A DNA stretch of 49,285 nucleotides from Paracoccaceae bacterium (GTDB lineage Bacteria > Pseudomonadota > Alphaproteobacteria > Rhodobacterales > Rhodobacteraceae). Position numbers and translations under genes: made by a program. Shown here in pieces: positions 40,770 to 49,285 of the stretch; the first letter of the stretch is position 1, and the number at the start of each line of letters is the position of its first letter. Under the pieces are notes generated by a model, which made no database searches, was not told the DNA's origin, and saw nothing but the letters and a program-made list of their open reading frames with translations. The DNA is taken from NCBI GenBank assembly GCA_016124615.1, contig WGNF01000022.1, positions 1 to 49,285 of the forward strand, given 5' to 3'.

Positions 40770-42272
40770 TCATCGCGACCGTTCGCCGGGCCCGGGGCCG
40801 TCGCCGCCGGGCGGAAAGCGGGTGTAGCGTGGCGCGGGGCGGCGCATCGCCGCCGTGGCGTTGGGCTGGGCCGGGGCGGGGACCGGCCGGGTTTCCGGCG
40901 CGCGGCGAAAGGCAAGCGGCGCGGCGAGCCGGGCCCAGACCGGGGTGACCGAAAACGCGCGCCGCAGCCGCAGGGCGCGCGGATCGGGCGTTTCGGTCGC
41001 CACGACCGCCCCCTCGCCGGGGGTTGCGGTCAGAAACCACATGCCCGAGCCGAAGATGAAGAAGACGAAGGAATACATCGTCGACCAGACGTCGACCGTG
41101 ACCAGCGTGAAGCTGAGGCCAACGAAGCTGAACATCCAGGCGCGACGGTATTGCCAGATCATCGGATCGGTATCGAAGTCGCGCAGCCCGATGCGCCACA
41201 GCGCCCAGACATAGCCCGAGACGATGAAGGCGAAGGCCGGCACGCCATAGCGCATGGCGACGATCAGCCAGAAATTGTCGATGCTGGGCGAATACATGAA
41301 GGGCGCGCGCACCCAGTCGTTCAGGCCAATGCCGAAGATCGGGTGCTGGCCGACATTGAACAGCCCCCAGTCGAGGATCAGGCTGCGCCAGTAGGCGGTG
41401 CCGCTGGAGAAGGTCGCGTAGGTCAGGAACACCTTGTAGGGCGTGCGGTTGGACAGCAGGTCGATAGCGAGATAGGTGAAGGCGAGAAGGCCGAGCAGCA
41501 CGAGCCAGCGGGTGCGAACGCTTCGGAAGACCCAGGCCCAGCCGATCAGCATGATCTGCAGGAGCACCGCCAGCAGCGCGCCGCTGGACAGCGAGAGGGT
41601 GGCGCAGAACGCGCTGATCAGGGCAAGGCCGATGCGGCGGCTGTCGCCCATCAGCCCCTTCATGCCGACGAAGCAGAGCGAAAAGGCGATGGTGCAGAAC
41701 AGACCGTAGTGGATCGGGTGGGCAAAGACCACCTGCACCCGCGTCAACCCGAAGCGCGGATCGCTGAGCGCGGGCACCGCGCTGGGAACGAGGAAGGGCA
41801 CCTTTTGCAGCAGTTCGATGATGATCGGGTGGCCCGTCACCATCTCGACCAGCGCGAACGGCAGGGTGCAGGTGACCATGTAGACCATGTAGCGCGACAG
41901 CGTGGCGAACTGGTGGACGTTGCGGATGTAGGCGCGGGCCAGGACGTAGCCGCCGATGAACTCCAGCCCGGTGGAGCCCGCGTTCTGGATCACCCGGTCG
42001 GGATTGTTCACCGCAAGCGCCAGCGTGGCCCAGGTGACGTAGAGCAGAAAGAGGATGTCGGTGGCGAGGATGCCGCCATAGGCGCCGGCGAGCATCCGGA
42101 AGGTGAGCGGCACCACCATGATCAGCAGAAGGACGCGCAGATCGCTGAGGAACAGCGGGCCGACGGCAAAGCCGATCGGCAGCATCACCGAGGCCAGGTA
42201 GAGCAGGACCGGGATCGCGAGGCGGCCCGCTTCGGCATCATGCGACAGCCCGGCCGCGCCGGGCGTTGGCAT
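40770..42272 (-). CDS. Wzy/O-antigen-ligase-like polysaccharide polymerase
   Basis: A 500-residue membrane protein with about ten or more hydrophobic helices and the Wzy_C signature: LSLSSGALLAVLLQIMLIGWAW, then VGQHPIFGIGLNDWVRAPFM in a large periplasmic loop, SIDNFWLIVAMRYGVPAF. The C-terminal tail (about residues 420-500) is basic and proline-rich, probably cytoplasmic. The family polymerises or ligates undecaprenyl-linked repeat units. The start is uncertain: ATG 42272 (MPTPGAAGLSH) is used; GTG 42308 and ATG 42371 are in-frame alternatives without strong SD. Confidence 0.85.
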   Translation of the reverse strand: MPTPGAAGLSHDAEAGRLAIPVLLYLASVMLPIGFAVGPLFLSDLRVLLLIMVVPLTFRMLAGAYGGILATDILFLLYVTWATLALAVNNPDRVIQNAGSTGLEFIGGYVLARAYIRNVHQFATLSRYMVYMVTCTLPFALVEMVTGHPIIIELLQKVPFLVPSAVPALSDPRFGLTRVQVVFAHPIHYGLFCTIAFSLCFVGMKGLMGDSRRIGLALISAFCATLSLSSGALLAVLLQIMLIGWAWVFRSVRTRWLVLLGLLAFTYLAIDLLSNRTPYKVFLTYATFSSGTAYWRSLILDWGLFNVGQHPIFGIGLNDWVRAPFMYSPSIDNFWLIVAMRYGVPAFAFIVSGYVWALWRIGLRDFDTDPMIWQYRRAWMFSFVGLSFTLVTVDVWSTMYSFVFFIFGSGMWFLTATPGEGAVVATETPDPRALRLRRAFSVTPVWARLAAPLAFRRAPETRPVPAPAQPNATAAMRRPAPRYTRFPPGGDGPGPGERSR

Positions 42273-42412
42273 GGTCGAGGGCGCCGTCAGGGAATGCGCG
42301 ACGGTCACGGGCCTGATGCTCCTGCATTTTTCGGCGTTGTCGCCGCCACTGCTCTGTTTTTTCAGCAGCATAGACCAGTTCGCGAATCGGTGCGAGCCTT
42401 TCCGCCGCCGCG

Positions 42413-43666
42413 TCAGGGCCGCGGGCGCAAGAGTGGCGTGCCCGCATGGATGCCGTCGAGCGGGCCGCCGGGGCGGTAGGTGAAGCGGGTGATGTCGGCC
42501 GGGTTGCCGGTGTGCGGCGCCAGAAACACGCGGTCGTAATAGCCGGGCGCCGCCGGATCGGTATCCTGAATGGTGACGTTTCCGGTCACCTTCCAGTCGG
42601 GGCGCTTTTCGGGCCCGGTGATCCGGATCGCGGCATTGCCGGTGATGGTGACGTTATCGTCTTTCTCCGACACCTCGATGCGCGGGCGCCAGAGTTGCGG
42701 GTTCTGCTGCGGGCCGTCCGAGGCGGCATCGTGGATCAGCGTGTTGTTGCGGATGCTGACGCCGTCCGCCTCGCCGATGTGGATGCCGTGGATCTGGGCG
42801 TTTATGATGACGTTGTCGGCGATGGTCAGGTTGCGGTAATACATCGCCCGCCCGGCGCGGCCCTCGTCGACCTCTTCGTTGCGGATGAAGATGGTCTGGG
42901 TGAACCCTCGCCCCTCGGCGTTCAGGATGTTTCCGGTGATCTCGACATCGGTGGTGGGGCGCGTGGTGCCTTGGGTCCAGAACTGGATCAGGTCGGCGTG
43001 GTCCTTGGAAAGCACAGATTTTTCAAAGGCATGGATGCGGTTTCCGGTGATGGCCAGCGACTGGTCGGCGGCGAAATCCATCCCGTCGGAACGCAGGTCG
43101 TGCACGTCGTTGCCGACGACGCGGACACGGTCACTGTCACGGACCACGATGCCGCGATAGAAGCGGCTGACGTCGTTCTTCTCGATCGTCACGTCGGCCG
43201 AGGTGCGGATGCTGAGCCCGATGCCGGTGGCGAAGCCATTATCGACGAAGGTTGCGCCGGTGGCGAGATCGCCGGTGAAGGTGCAGTTGTGAAAGGCGAT
43301 GTTCTGGCTGTGCTGAACCTCGAACGGCGGAAACTCCACCGTCTGGCCGGGTTGGAAGGCGTAGGTGAAGCGAACGCCGTCGAAGCTGATGTTCTTCGCG
43401 TCGCGGATCGCGAGCCCGGTGAATTCGGCCGGATGCGCCGGATCGGCCGAGGTGATGGTGATCGGCGCGGCGAAGGCCACGTTGAATTTCACATACTGCG
43501 TCAGGTGAAGCGGCCCGTAGCTGCCCGGCGCGAGTTCGACATGCTCGCCGCCCTTCGCATGGGCGAGAAGGTCGACCAAGGCGGAGGGGCTGGAGATCGG
43601 GATCGCCCCGGCCGGTGCGGCAACCAGCGCGGACAGCAGGAAAGCGAGGGCAAGCAGACGGCGCAT
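42413..43666 (-). CDS. Secreted right-handed parallel beta-helix protein
   Basis: A 417-residue protein with a signal peptide (MRRLLALAFLLSALVAAPAGA). It has a series of beta-helix coils recognisable by repeated N/D-rich turns: ITSADPAHPAEFTGLAIRDAKNISFDGVRF, IRTSADVTIEKNDVSRFYRGIVVRDSDRVRVVGNDVHDL, SDGMDFAADQSLAITGNRIHAF and LTIADNVIINAQIHGIHIGEADGVSIRNNTLIHD. A likely functional patch is SKDHADLIQFWTQG. The fold is shared by polysaccharide lyases, C5-epimerases and NosD-like proteins; context in a polysaccharide locus favours one of the first two. The start ATG at 43666 was chosen for the signal peptide; the frame stays open to 44653, but that part is antisense to the next gene. Confidence 0.82.
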   Translation of the reverse strand: MRRLLALAFLLSALVAAPAGAIPISSPSALVDLLAHAKGGEHVELAPGSYGPLHLTQYVKFNVAFAAPITITSADPAHPAEFTGLAIRDAKNISFDGVRFTYAFQPGQTVEFPPFEVQHSQNIAFHNCTFTGDLATGATFVDNGFATGIGLSIRTSADVTIEKNDVSRFYRGIVVRDSDRVRVVGNDVHDLRSDGMDFAADQSLAITGNRIHAFEKSVLSKDHADLIQFWTQGTTRPTTDVEITGNILNAEGRGFTQTIFIRNEEVDEGRAGRAMYYRNLTIADNVIINAQIHGIHIGEADGVSIRNNTLIHDAASDGPQQNPQLWRPRIEVSEKDDNVTITGNAAIRITGPEKRPDWKVTGNVTIQDTDPAAPGYYDRVFLAPHTGNPADITRFTYRPGGPLDGIHAGTPLLRPRP

Positions 43667-43877
43667 GGGCGGTTCCGGTCCGGAGATGTGGCGACAGCAT
43701 CGCCGTGTAGCATGAACAAACCCTTTCAGAAGCTGCGAAAAGGGTAAGTGTACCGTGCGCCGGGCGGGGCATTGGCGCAACGGGGGGCCGGGGCGTGGTA
43801 GGTCTGACCTTCGTCGCCCGGCCCCGTGCCGGCCCCAGCCAAATCGAGCCCTGCCCGCTGCCAAGGAGGATGACGCC

Positions 43878-46535
43878 ATGATCGGTGTCGGTATTGCCGC
43901 AACTTTCCCCCGCCGCCCGTCCGCAACGCGGACATTGCCGCTTGGCTTTGCCGTCGGGCAATGGGGACTGAGCGACAGCCCCAGCCCGGTGGGCGACCGG
44001 CTGATGCTGACCGTGCTGGCCCTGCCGTTTGGCGGCGGGCTGGCCCTGACGGCGCTGGAGGCGCAGCTTGACAGCGGCGCGGGCTTCGGCGCGGCAGTGG
44101 CGCTGGTGCTGACCGGGCCGGGGGCGCAGCCGGTGACGGTGCCGGTAGGCGTGGCGACGGCGATCCGGTTGCGGGCAGTGAACGCCTTGGGCGCGGGGCC
44201 GTGGTCGGTGGCGCTGTCGGCGGTGCCAAGTGCCGCGATGGCGCCGGTATTCACGGGCGCGCCGTCGGGCAGCGTGGCGGGGCGCGTGGTGACGATCGGC
44301 ACCGGCACGGTGAGCGGTGCGCCCACGCTGTCGATTGCCGTGACGGTGGGCGGCGTGGCGGTGAGCCCGGACGGCACGGGGCCGTGGAGTGTCAGCGTGC
44401 CCTCGTCAGAGACCGCGACCACGGTCGACTGGGTCGTGACGGCGACGAACGGGAACGGGTCCGCGACGTCGAGCGGGTCGAGCGTGGTCGCGGCCGACCT
44501 GTCGATGACGCCGGTGACGGCGGTCGCGGCGAACGGCTGGCAGGCGACATGGCCCGCGCCGCCCGTGATCAACCCGGTGGGGGCGCCGCAGGTGCTGGCG
44601 GTGACGCGGCCGGGGTTCACCGCGACGGGCGCGGCCACGATGGTGACGGACAATGTGACGGTGATGGCGCGGGTGCGCCAGCCTTACCCCAATCAGGCGG
44701 CGCTGACCGCGGATCAGGTCGCGCTGTCGGATTTCGTCTATGCGGGCGATACGATCCCCGGCGTGGCGAATGGCTCCACCGTCGCCTATCCGCGACCGGT
44801 CTGCTGCTGGCTGACGCCCGATCTGGAGCGGGCGACGGGCAACACCTTCACCGCACGGCTGGCGGTGGCGCATGCCCACGCTCGGGGCGGGCGGGCGGTG
44901 GCGGCGGTCACCTTCATCGCCTCGGATGGCACCAACACGGTCAGCCAGACGGTCAGCGCGATGAGCTCGCGCCAGTGGGCCTCTGGCCTCTGGGCGCCCT
45001 ACTTCGAGTGCTCGCTGGACCTGACCGGGCTGAACCCGGCGACGATCTGCACGCTTGATGCGATCGTCTACCCCTGGGTGGGGGTGGCGTTTCAGGCCTC
45101 GGTTCAGGGCGCGGCCTATCCGTCGATCAACTTCACCGTGCTGAAGTTCCTCAACGACCGCAGCGGCAGCTATGGCACCGCCTATGCCTATGTCGATGCC
45201 GGGGCGGGGAGCAACGCGACGGGTGCGGTTTCGGCCACGGCCGCGGTGGCGGCGGCGGCGCCGTTCCAGACCGTCGCGGCGGCGGCGGCGGCGGTGAAGA
45301 CGTTCAACACCGGCGCCTTCGGGCGGGCCGAGGCGGCGGGCGGGGTGATCCGGCTGGTGGCGGGCAGCCATGCCCATGCCAATTTTGCGGCCGCCACGGC
45401 GAACACCTTTCCGCTGCTGATCGAGGCGGCGGACCCAGCGGCGAAGGCGGCGACGATCTACACCGACAATGGCGTGAACGTCTCGGCCGGGTTGCCGGCC
45501 AAGGTGAAGTTTCAGAACCTGACCCTGCGCAAGGTGGGGGCCAGCGTCATCCTGCTCGACAACGGGGCGGGGCTGGCGAACCTTGACCGGATGCTGGTGT
45601 TGCAGAACGTCGCGTTCGACCGGGCCGGGGCGTCGGCCTACGCGGCCTGGGTCTATCGCACCGGGCGATGCTGGATGCTCGATTGCAGCGGCGACCCGGC
45701 AGGATCGGTCGCGATGTTCAACACGGTCACGAAAGAGATCAACCTGATCGGATGCAGCCTGCCGGGGCAGACCACGACGGCGGTTTACAATGCGGTGGCG
45801 AGCCTGTTCGGCAACGGGTCGGACATGGCCAATACCGTCGGGATGGAGCCTGCGGCGGGGCAGATGTTCCACCATTGCCTGATGAGCCAGTCGAACGTGT
45901 CGGGGAAGGCGTTCCTGGCCAATACGGCGATCGGGCCGGCGGGGCTGGCGGTGGTCGGCTGCGTGATGGAGGCGACCAGCGGCAACACCGCCCCGGCGCT
46001 GGCGATTTCGGCCGACAGCGTGACGCAGCCCGCGCAGAACGTCAGCCTTACCGGATGCACCGTGGTGGGGTCGCGCAGCAACTGGCTTTATCAGGACACC
46101 GGCAGCACGACGATCGCCAAGAGCGGGTATCTGCGCTTCAACGTGAACAGCTACCGCAACACCAAGACCGATGTGTTCGCCAGCAACGGCGCGCTGACCG
46201 GGAACTGGGCGGCCAGCTACAATGTTGGCAGCCGTTCGAATGCGGCGCTGCTGGGCGACAATGCGGGGCATTCGGCCTGCGGCGTCGGGCTGTGGCTGGG
46301 CGAGGCGGCGGCGGCGGGCGATGCCACCGGGGCGGTAGCGGCGCCGCTGGCGGTCAGCTGGGCCGATGACCAGTCGTTCGCGGGCGGCGGCGGCGGTCTT
46401 GGCGACTACACGCCCGCGCCGGGCAATGCGCTGCCGCTGATCCCGGCGGGGCTTGCGCCCTATCCGGTGGATCAGAAGGGGCGGGCGGTTTCGAACACCG
46501 GCAGCGCGCGGGCCGGGGCGATCCAGATGGCCTAA
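43878..46535 (+). CDS. 885-residue repeat protein with beta-helix-like C-terminus
   Basis: The largest protein of the polysaccharide region. About residues 30-125 resemble a fibronectin-like domain (LTALEAQLDSGAGFG ... LRAVNALGAGPWSVALSAVPSA), and a second Ig/Fn-like domain follows to about 220 (GAPTLSIAVTVGGVAVSP ... VTATNGNGSATSSGS). A middle domain contains VTVMARVRQPYPNQAALTADQVALSDFVYAGDTIPG. The C-terminal third reads as a beta-helix (ASVILLDNGAGLANLDRMLVLQNVAF, QNVSLTGCTVVGSRSN), ending YPVDQKGRAVSNTGSARAGAIQ. No signal peptide is visible. The ATG at 43878 follows AAGGAGG (43862-43868). I know similar proteins from Rhodobacterales but no assigned function. Composition is Ala/Gly/Val/Thr-rich, typical of surface or tail-fibre-like proteins. 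Confidence 0.72.
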   Translation: MIGVGIAATFPRRPSATRTLPLGFAVGQWGLSDSPSPVGDRLMLTVLALPFGGGLALTALEAQLDSGAGFGAAVALVLTGPGAQPVTVPVGVATAIRLRAVNALGAGPWSVALSAVPSAAMAPVFTGAPSGSVAGRVVTIGTGTVSGAPTLSIAVTVGGVAVSPDGTGPWSVSVPSSETATTVDWVVTATNGNGSATSSGSSVVAADLSMTPVTAVAANGWQATWPAPPVINPVGAPQVLAVTRPGFTATGAATMVTDNVTVMARVRQPYPNQAALTADQVALSDFVYAGDTIPGVANGSTVAYPRPVCCWLTPDLERATGNTFTARLAVAHAHARGGRAVAAVTFIASDGTNTVSQTVSAMSSRQWASGLWAPYFECSLDLTGLNPATICTLDAIVYPWVGVAFQASVQGAAYPSINFTVLKFLNDRSGSYGTAYAYVDAGAGSNATGAVSATAAVAAAAPFQTVAAAAAAVKTFNTGAFGRAEAAGGVIRLVAGSHAHANFAAATANTFPLLIEAADPAAKAATIYTDNGVNVSAGLPAKVKFQNLTLRKVGASVILLDNGAGLANLDRMLVLQNVAFDRAGASAYAAWVYRTGRCWMLDCSGDPAGSVAMFNTVTKEINLIGCSLPGQTTTAVYNAVASLFGNGSDMANTVGMEPAAGQMFHHCLMSQSNVSGKAFLANTAIGPAGLAVVGCVMEATSGNTAPALAISADSVTQPAQNVSLTGCTVVGSRSNWLYQDTGSTTIAKSGYLRFNVNSYRNTKTDVFASNGALTGNWAASYNVGSRSNAALLGDNAGHSACGVGLWLGEAAAAGDATGAVAAPLAVSWADDQSFAGGGGGLGDYTPAPGNALPLIPAGLAPYPVDQKGRAVSNTGSARAGAIQMA

Positions 46536-47590
46536 CGCGCGGCGGGCACCAGACGGGCGCGTCGCATGCGGGCGGTGCGCAGGGCCAGCGCGGGCTTTTC
46601 GATCAGGTGCCAGGACAGCACGGCCAGCGCCAGCGTTGGCGGCAGGGCCAGGGCGATGTTCTGCGCGGGCGTCAGCGCGCCGAGGGCCCAGACCACAAGA
46701 CCCTGCACCGGGAAGGCGTAGACGTAGAGCCCGTAGGAATAGTCGCCCGCCCGGTTCCAGAGCCGGGCGGCGCGCAGCGGCAGGTATCCCGCCCAGAACG
46801 TCGCATAGGCCAGCGCCGCGACCAGCGCGGGAAAGGCGGCGGCGGTCGGGCGCAGCAGCACCGCGAGCAGCACCAGCGCCGCCACGCCAGCGAAGGACAG
46901 CGGCAGGCGGTCACGCGCGTGCCAGGCCGCCATTCCCAGCACGAAGGGCAGCGACAGCAGGTGCAGATCCTCCACCCTTTGCGGCAGGTGGACGGTGGCC
47001 GCCGCGACCCACATCACCCCATAGGCGCCGAACGCCAGCGCCAGCGGGCGCGGCCGCTGCGTCAGGCCGGTCAGCCCGGCCAGACAGACCATCGCGTAGC
47101 AGGCAACCTCGTATCCCAGCGTCCAGATCGAGCCTTCGACCTTCGGGTAGGGGTTCGCCTCGAACACGCCGGGCAGGCTGTAGAGCGGATCGACCAGCGC
47201 CAGATTGCGCAGCAGGAACCGTGCGGTGCCCGGTGCGCCAAGATACTCGGCCAGCGGCAGGGTCGTGACCACCGGCCCCAGCACCAGCACCACCAGCAGC
47301 AGCGACACCGCCAGCGCCGGAAACAGCCGCAGCCCACGCGCGATGAGGAAATCGGCGGCCGAGGCGCGGCGCGCGAAGCTGGCGGAGACGAAGAACCCCG
47401 AGACGGCGAAGAAGACGTAGACCGCCAGCGTGCCCAGCGAATGGCCGGTCAGCCGTTGCAGCGGCTCTGGCGTGCCGGGCCCGCCGGTCAGCGGCCAGGC
47501 ATGCGACACCAGCACCGCCGTTGCCGCGCAGAGGCGGATCAGATTGAAGTTGTTGTCACGCCCCTGCGCGACATCGCCGAGCCTGCGCAT
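46532..47590 (-). CDS. Acyltransferase_3 (OafA/NodX-like) O-acyltransferase
   Basis: A 352-residue membrane enzyme of the Acyl_transf_3 family. The N-terminus NFNLIRLCAATAVLVSHAWPL contains the conserved Arg and His of the family. FFAVSGFFVSASFARRASAADFLIARGLRLFPAL and GSIWTLGYEVACYAMV follow. About ten hydrophobic helices. Such enzymes O-acetylate surface sugars on the periplasmic face. Its 3' end overlaps the convergent 885-aa gene by 4 bases. 92 bases separate its start from the wzx stop. Confidence 0.9.
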   Translation of the reverse strand: MRRLGDVAQGRDNNFNLIRLCAATAVLVSHAWPLTGGPGTPEPLQRLTGHSLGTLAVYVFFAVSGFFVSASFARRASAADFLIARGLRLFPALAVSLLLVVLVLGPVVTTLPLAEYLGAPGTARFLLRNLALVDPLYSLPGVFEANPYPKVEGSIWTLGYEVACYAMVCLAGLTGLTQRPRPLALAFGAYGVMWVAAATVHLPQRVEDLHLLSLPFVLGMAAWHARDRLPLSFAGVAALVLLAVLLRPTAAAFPALVAALAYATFWAGYLPLRAARLWNRAGDYSYGLYVYAFPVQGLVVWALGALTPAQNIALALPPTLALAVLSWHLIEKPALALRTARMRRARLVPAAR

Positions 47591-47682
47591 GCCACCTCTC
47601 CCTGCAACCGACGGGGTGAGTGTCCGGCCGCAGGGTTAACAGCCGCTTAATGCACGACGGATCGCGGCGGGGGGGGCGGGGA

Positions 47683-49098
47683 TCAGGCCTCGTGCCGGGT
47701 CAGGGTGCGGCGGGCGATGTAGCCGCGCAGATCCCGCATCCCGAGGAAGGACAGCGCGAACAGCAGCGCGACGAAGCCCAGCAGGGCGGCGTTCAGCGTG
47801 TCGCCCGTCGCCTCGCCACTTGCGCGCAAGGCATAGACGGCGGCCAGCGCAAAGGTGGCAAGCGTCAGCAGGATCGATGGCAACAGCGGGCGCAACGGCA
47901 ACCGCAACCGCCGCTGCACCAGCCAGAGCGCCACGATGAAGCCGCCGAACTCGCCGACGATGCCGATGTGGATCACCGTCAGCATCGAGCCGCCCTGCGC
48001 CGTCGCGACCCAGGCCACCGGCAGCAGCGCGATGCGGATCAGGTTCGAGGCCAGCGCGTTGCCGGTTTGCCCGCGCGCCAGCGCCACGATGGAACTGCCG
48101 CCCTTCAGCACCCGCAGCCCCTGCAGGATCGCCAGCCAGATCAGGAGCGGCGGCAAGGCGGCATATTTCGCGCCAAGCGCCAGATGCACGAAGGGCGGCC
48201 CGAACAGCATGACCCCCAGCAGGGTCAGCCCGCCAAAGAGGAAATGCAGCTGCAACGTCGCGGCGGCCAGCGGCTCGAACTGCGCGGTGTCCGGCGCGGC
48301 GGAAAGCTGCGGCAGGAAGAAGTTGGCCCCCGTGTTGCCCAGCATCAGCGTCGGCGTCAACGTCAGGGTGAACCCCATCGAGAAAAGCGCCAGCGCCGCC
48401 ATACCCAGTTGGTGCCCGACGATCAGCTTTTCACCGTTGAAGACGGCGAACAGGATCACCCCGTCCAGCATCAGCGGCCAGCCGAAGCGCAGGCTTTCGC
48501 GCATCACAGCGCGGTCAAAGCGCAGCCGGTAGCGCCGCGCCGCCAGCAGATGGGTGCCGACCAGCGCCGCCGCGCCCTGAATCAGCATCGCGAACAACAG
48601 CACCCGATAGTCGCCGGTCAGCATCGCCAGCGGCCAGACGCACAGCACCGACAGGGCGACCGGCAGCACGTTGCTGATGATGCCGGGCAGATAGACCATC
48701 CGGCGCGCCTGGCGGATCGTGTCGAGATGCTGCAACCCGTTGAACAGCGGCATCAGCGCCAACAGACGATAGGCCCAGGTCACCTGCGGCACGCCCAGAA
48801 ACGCGGCGATCGGCCCGGCCAGCAGCAGCAGCGCCCCGGCGTTCAACACCGCGCGCAACGCCTGCACCCCCTGCAGCGCCGCCTGCAGATCGGCATCGTC
48901 ACCGTCCTTGCGCAGGATCAGCTGTTGCTGGATGCCAAGCGCCGACATCATCTCGACGATCGACATCGACAACAGGAAGGTCGAGGCGATGCCGTAATCC
49001 GCGACGCCGATCAGCCGCGCCACCAGCAGGTTGCGCAGGAACAGGAACAGATACCCCGTCAGGTTGCCGGACAGGATCAGAAGCGCGGATCGGAACAT
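47683..49098 (-). CDS. Wzx-like oligosaccharide flippase (polysaccharide_synt family)
   Basis: A 471-residue protein with 12 or more hydrophobic helices, beginning LLILSGNLTGYLFLFLRNLLVARLIGVADYGIASTFLLSMSIVEMMSALGIQQQLI, the pattern of the MOP-superfamily polysaccharide flippases. It also has LRFGWPLMLDGVILFAVFNGEKLIVGHQLGMAALALFS. It flips lipid-linked repeat units across the inner membrane for the Wzy-like enzyme. It is next to the Wza-like export gene on the same strand, 44 bases apart. The start ATG at 49098 has only a weak SD (GAGGTGG at about -7). Confidence 0.9.
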   Translation of the reverse strand: MFRSALLILSGNLTGYLFLFLRNLLVARLIGVADYGIASTFLLSMSIVEMMSALGIQQQLILRKDGDDADLQAALQGVQALRAVLNAGALLLLAGPIAAFLGVPQVTWAYRLLALMPLFNGLQHLDTIRQARRMVYLPGIISNVLPVALSVLCVWPLAMLTGDYRVLLFAMLIQGAAALVGTHLLAARRYRLRFDRAVMRESLRFGWPLMLDGVILFAVFNGEKLIVGHQLGMAALALFSMGFTLTLTPTLMLGNTGANFFLPQLSAAPDTAQFEPLAAATLQLHFLFGGLTLLGVMLFGPPFVHLALGAKYAALPPLLIWLAILQGLRVLKGGSSIVALARGQTGNALASNLIRIALLPVAWVATAQGGSMLTVIHIGIVGEFGGFIVALWLVQRRLRLPLRPLLPSILLTLATFALAAVYALRASGEATGDTLNAALLGFVALLFALSFLGMRDLRGYIARRTLTRHEA

Positions 49099-49142
49099 TC
49101 CACCTCGATCAGGACCTGTTGGGGGGCATCCGTCGGCACGCG

Positions 49143-49285
49143 CTATTCAAACAGGTGTCGAGTTGGGATGACGATGACATCGCCTTTGGCGAGTTCGGTT
49201 GTTTGTGGGATCTGGTTGGGTTTGGGGTGTTGGGTTGCGGCGAGGGAGAAGGTGTAGGTCTGGTCGGTGCCGGTTTGGGGATTGT
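49143..49285 (-). CDS. C-terminal fragment of a Wza-like polysaccharide export protein
   Basis: Only the last 46 codons are in the window, ending at the TAG whose complement is at 49143-49145. The fragment has FSLAATQHP ... TTELAKGDVIVIPTRHLFE. The 'L-x-x-G-D-v-I-v-i-P' motif is the hallmark of the SLBB/Poly_export C-terminus, which in Wza-type proteins lines the outer-membrane channel. It supports the reading of the right-hand region as a surface-polysaccharide locus. The signal peptide and main domain lie outside the window. Confidence 0.75.
   Translation of the reverse strand, partial: NPQTGTDQTYTFSLAATQHPKPNQIPQTTELAKGDVIVIPTRHLFE

Noticed and set aside
39507..42479. A 990-codon open frame on plus, opposite the GT2 and Wzy-like genes
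   Set aside because: Low-complexity Arg/Gly/Asp composition and no motif; the minus-strand genes have clear family signatures and membrane helices.
43667..44653. N-terminal extension of the beta-helix gene to 44653
   Set aside because: It would lie antisense to the 885-aa gene and bury the clear signal peptide that starts at 43666.
1..49285. CRISPR arrays, insertion sequences, integrases, toxin-antitoxin pairs, defence islands
   Set aside because: None of their repeats, inverted ends or protein motifs were seen on either strand.

Overview
The window is high-GC alphaproteobacterial chromosome and looks like order Rhodobacterales (Paracoccaceae; Rhodobacter, Cereibacter or Gemmobacter-like). 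The supporting genes are a ChrR/RpoE singlet-oxygen sigma/anti-sigma pair, petP-petR next to ilvE, an FzlA-like protein, a DUF6473 protein, and GltD/GltB separated by two small genes. Coding density is high, SD sequences are mostly GGAGG-like, and many genes overlap by ATGA. I see no insertion sequence, prophage, CRISPR array or replication origin. No photosynthesis genes are in view.

Layout. 1-3189: tail of an exopolysaccharide tyrosine-kinase-like protein, a cupin, a YkgJ-type cysteine-cluster protein, and a Na/Pi symporter with a Pho-box-like site in front of it. 3197-7600 (minus strand): an SbmA/BacA transporter, then modE-like, Mo-box and modABC. 7704-13505: a sigma-E island. A DUF2177 membrane protein, chrR-rpoE, and a four-gene lipid-modification operon (FAD oxidoreductase, DUF1365, CFA-type methyltransferase, SDR) each sit behind a TGATCC-N16-CGTAnn promoter. 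Two of these promoters are back to back inside one perfect 16-bp palindrome.

13640-23300: terminator, tRNA-Leu(CAG), NDUFA9-like protein, uppP, and the glutamate synthase region gltD - periplasmic protein - GFA protein - gltB. 23318-28268: DUF4342, a Hint-domain protein, mtgA, an fzlA-like gene, queG, DUF1294 and a 64-aa protein. 28324-30580: ilvE divergent from petP-petR. 30785-35259: a secreted protein, an HDAC-family deacetylase and the xseB-ispA-dxs isoprenoid operon. 35397-38684: two methyltransferases, an SDR epimerase and a 3-hydroxybutyryl-CoA dehydrogenase.

38846-49285: a surface polysaccharide locus with DUF6473, a GT2 glycosyltransferase, a Wzy-like polymerase/ligase, a beta-helix protein, an 885-residue repeat protein, an O-acyltransferase, a Wzx-like flippase, and the C-terminus of a Wza-like export protein at the right edge.

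Functional links. UppP, Dxs and IspA supply and recycle isoprenoid carrier lipid used by MtgA and the polysaccharide locus. The sigma-E island couples membrane-lipid modification to photo-oxidative stress. GltBD and IlvE handle amino-acid nitrogen, and their flanking promoters share a 19-bp dyad placed in the same way against the -10 box. The signals I rate highest are the shared palindromic sigma-E promoter, the third sigma-E promoter before the DUF2177 gene, the gltD/petP promoter element, a dispersed terminator-like repeat, and the unexplained proteins of the polysaccharide locus. All functional calls come from reading motifs; no database search was run.
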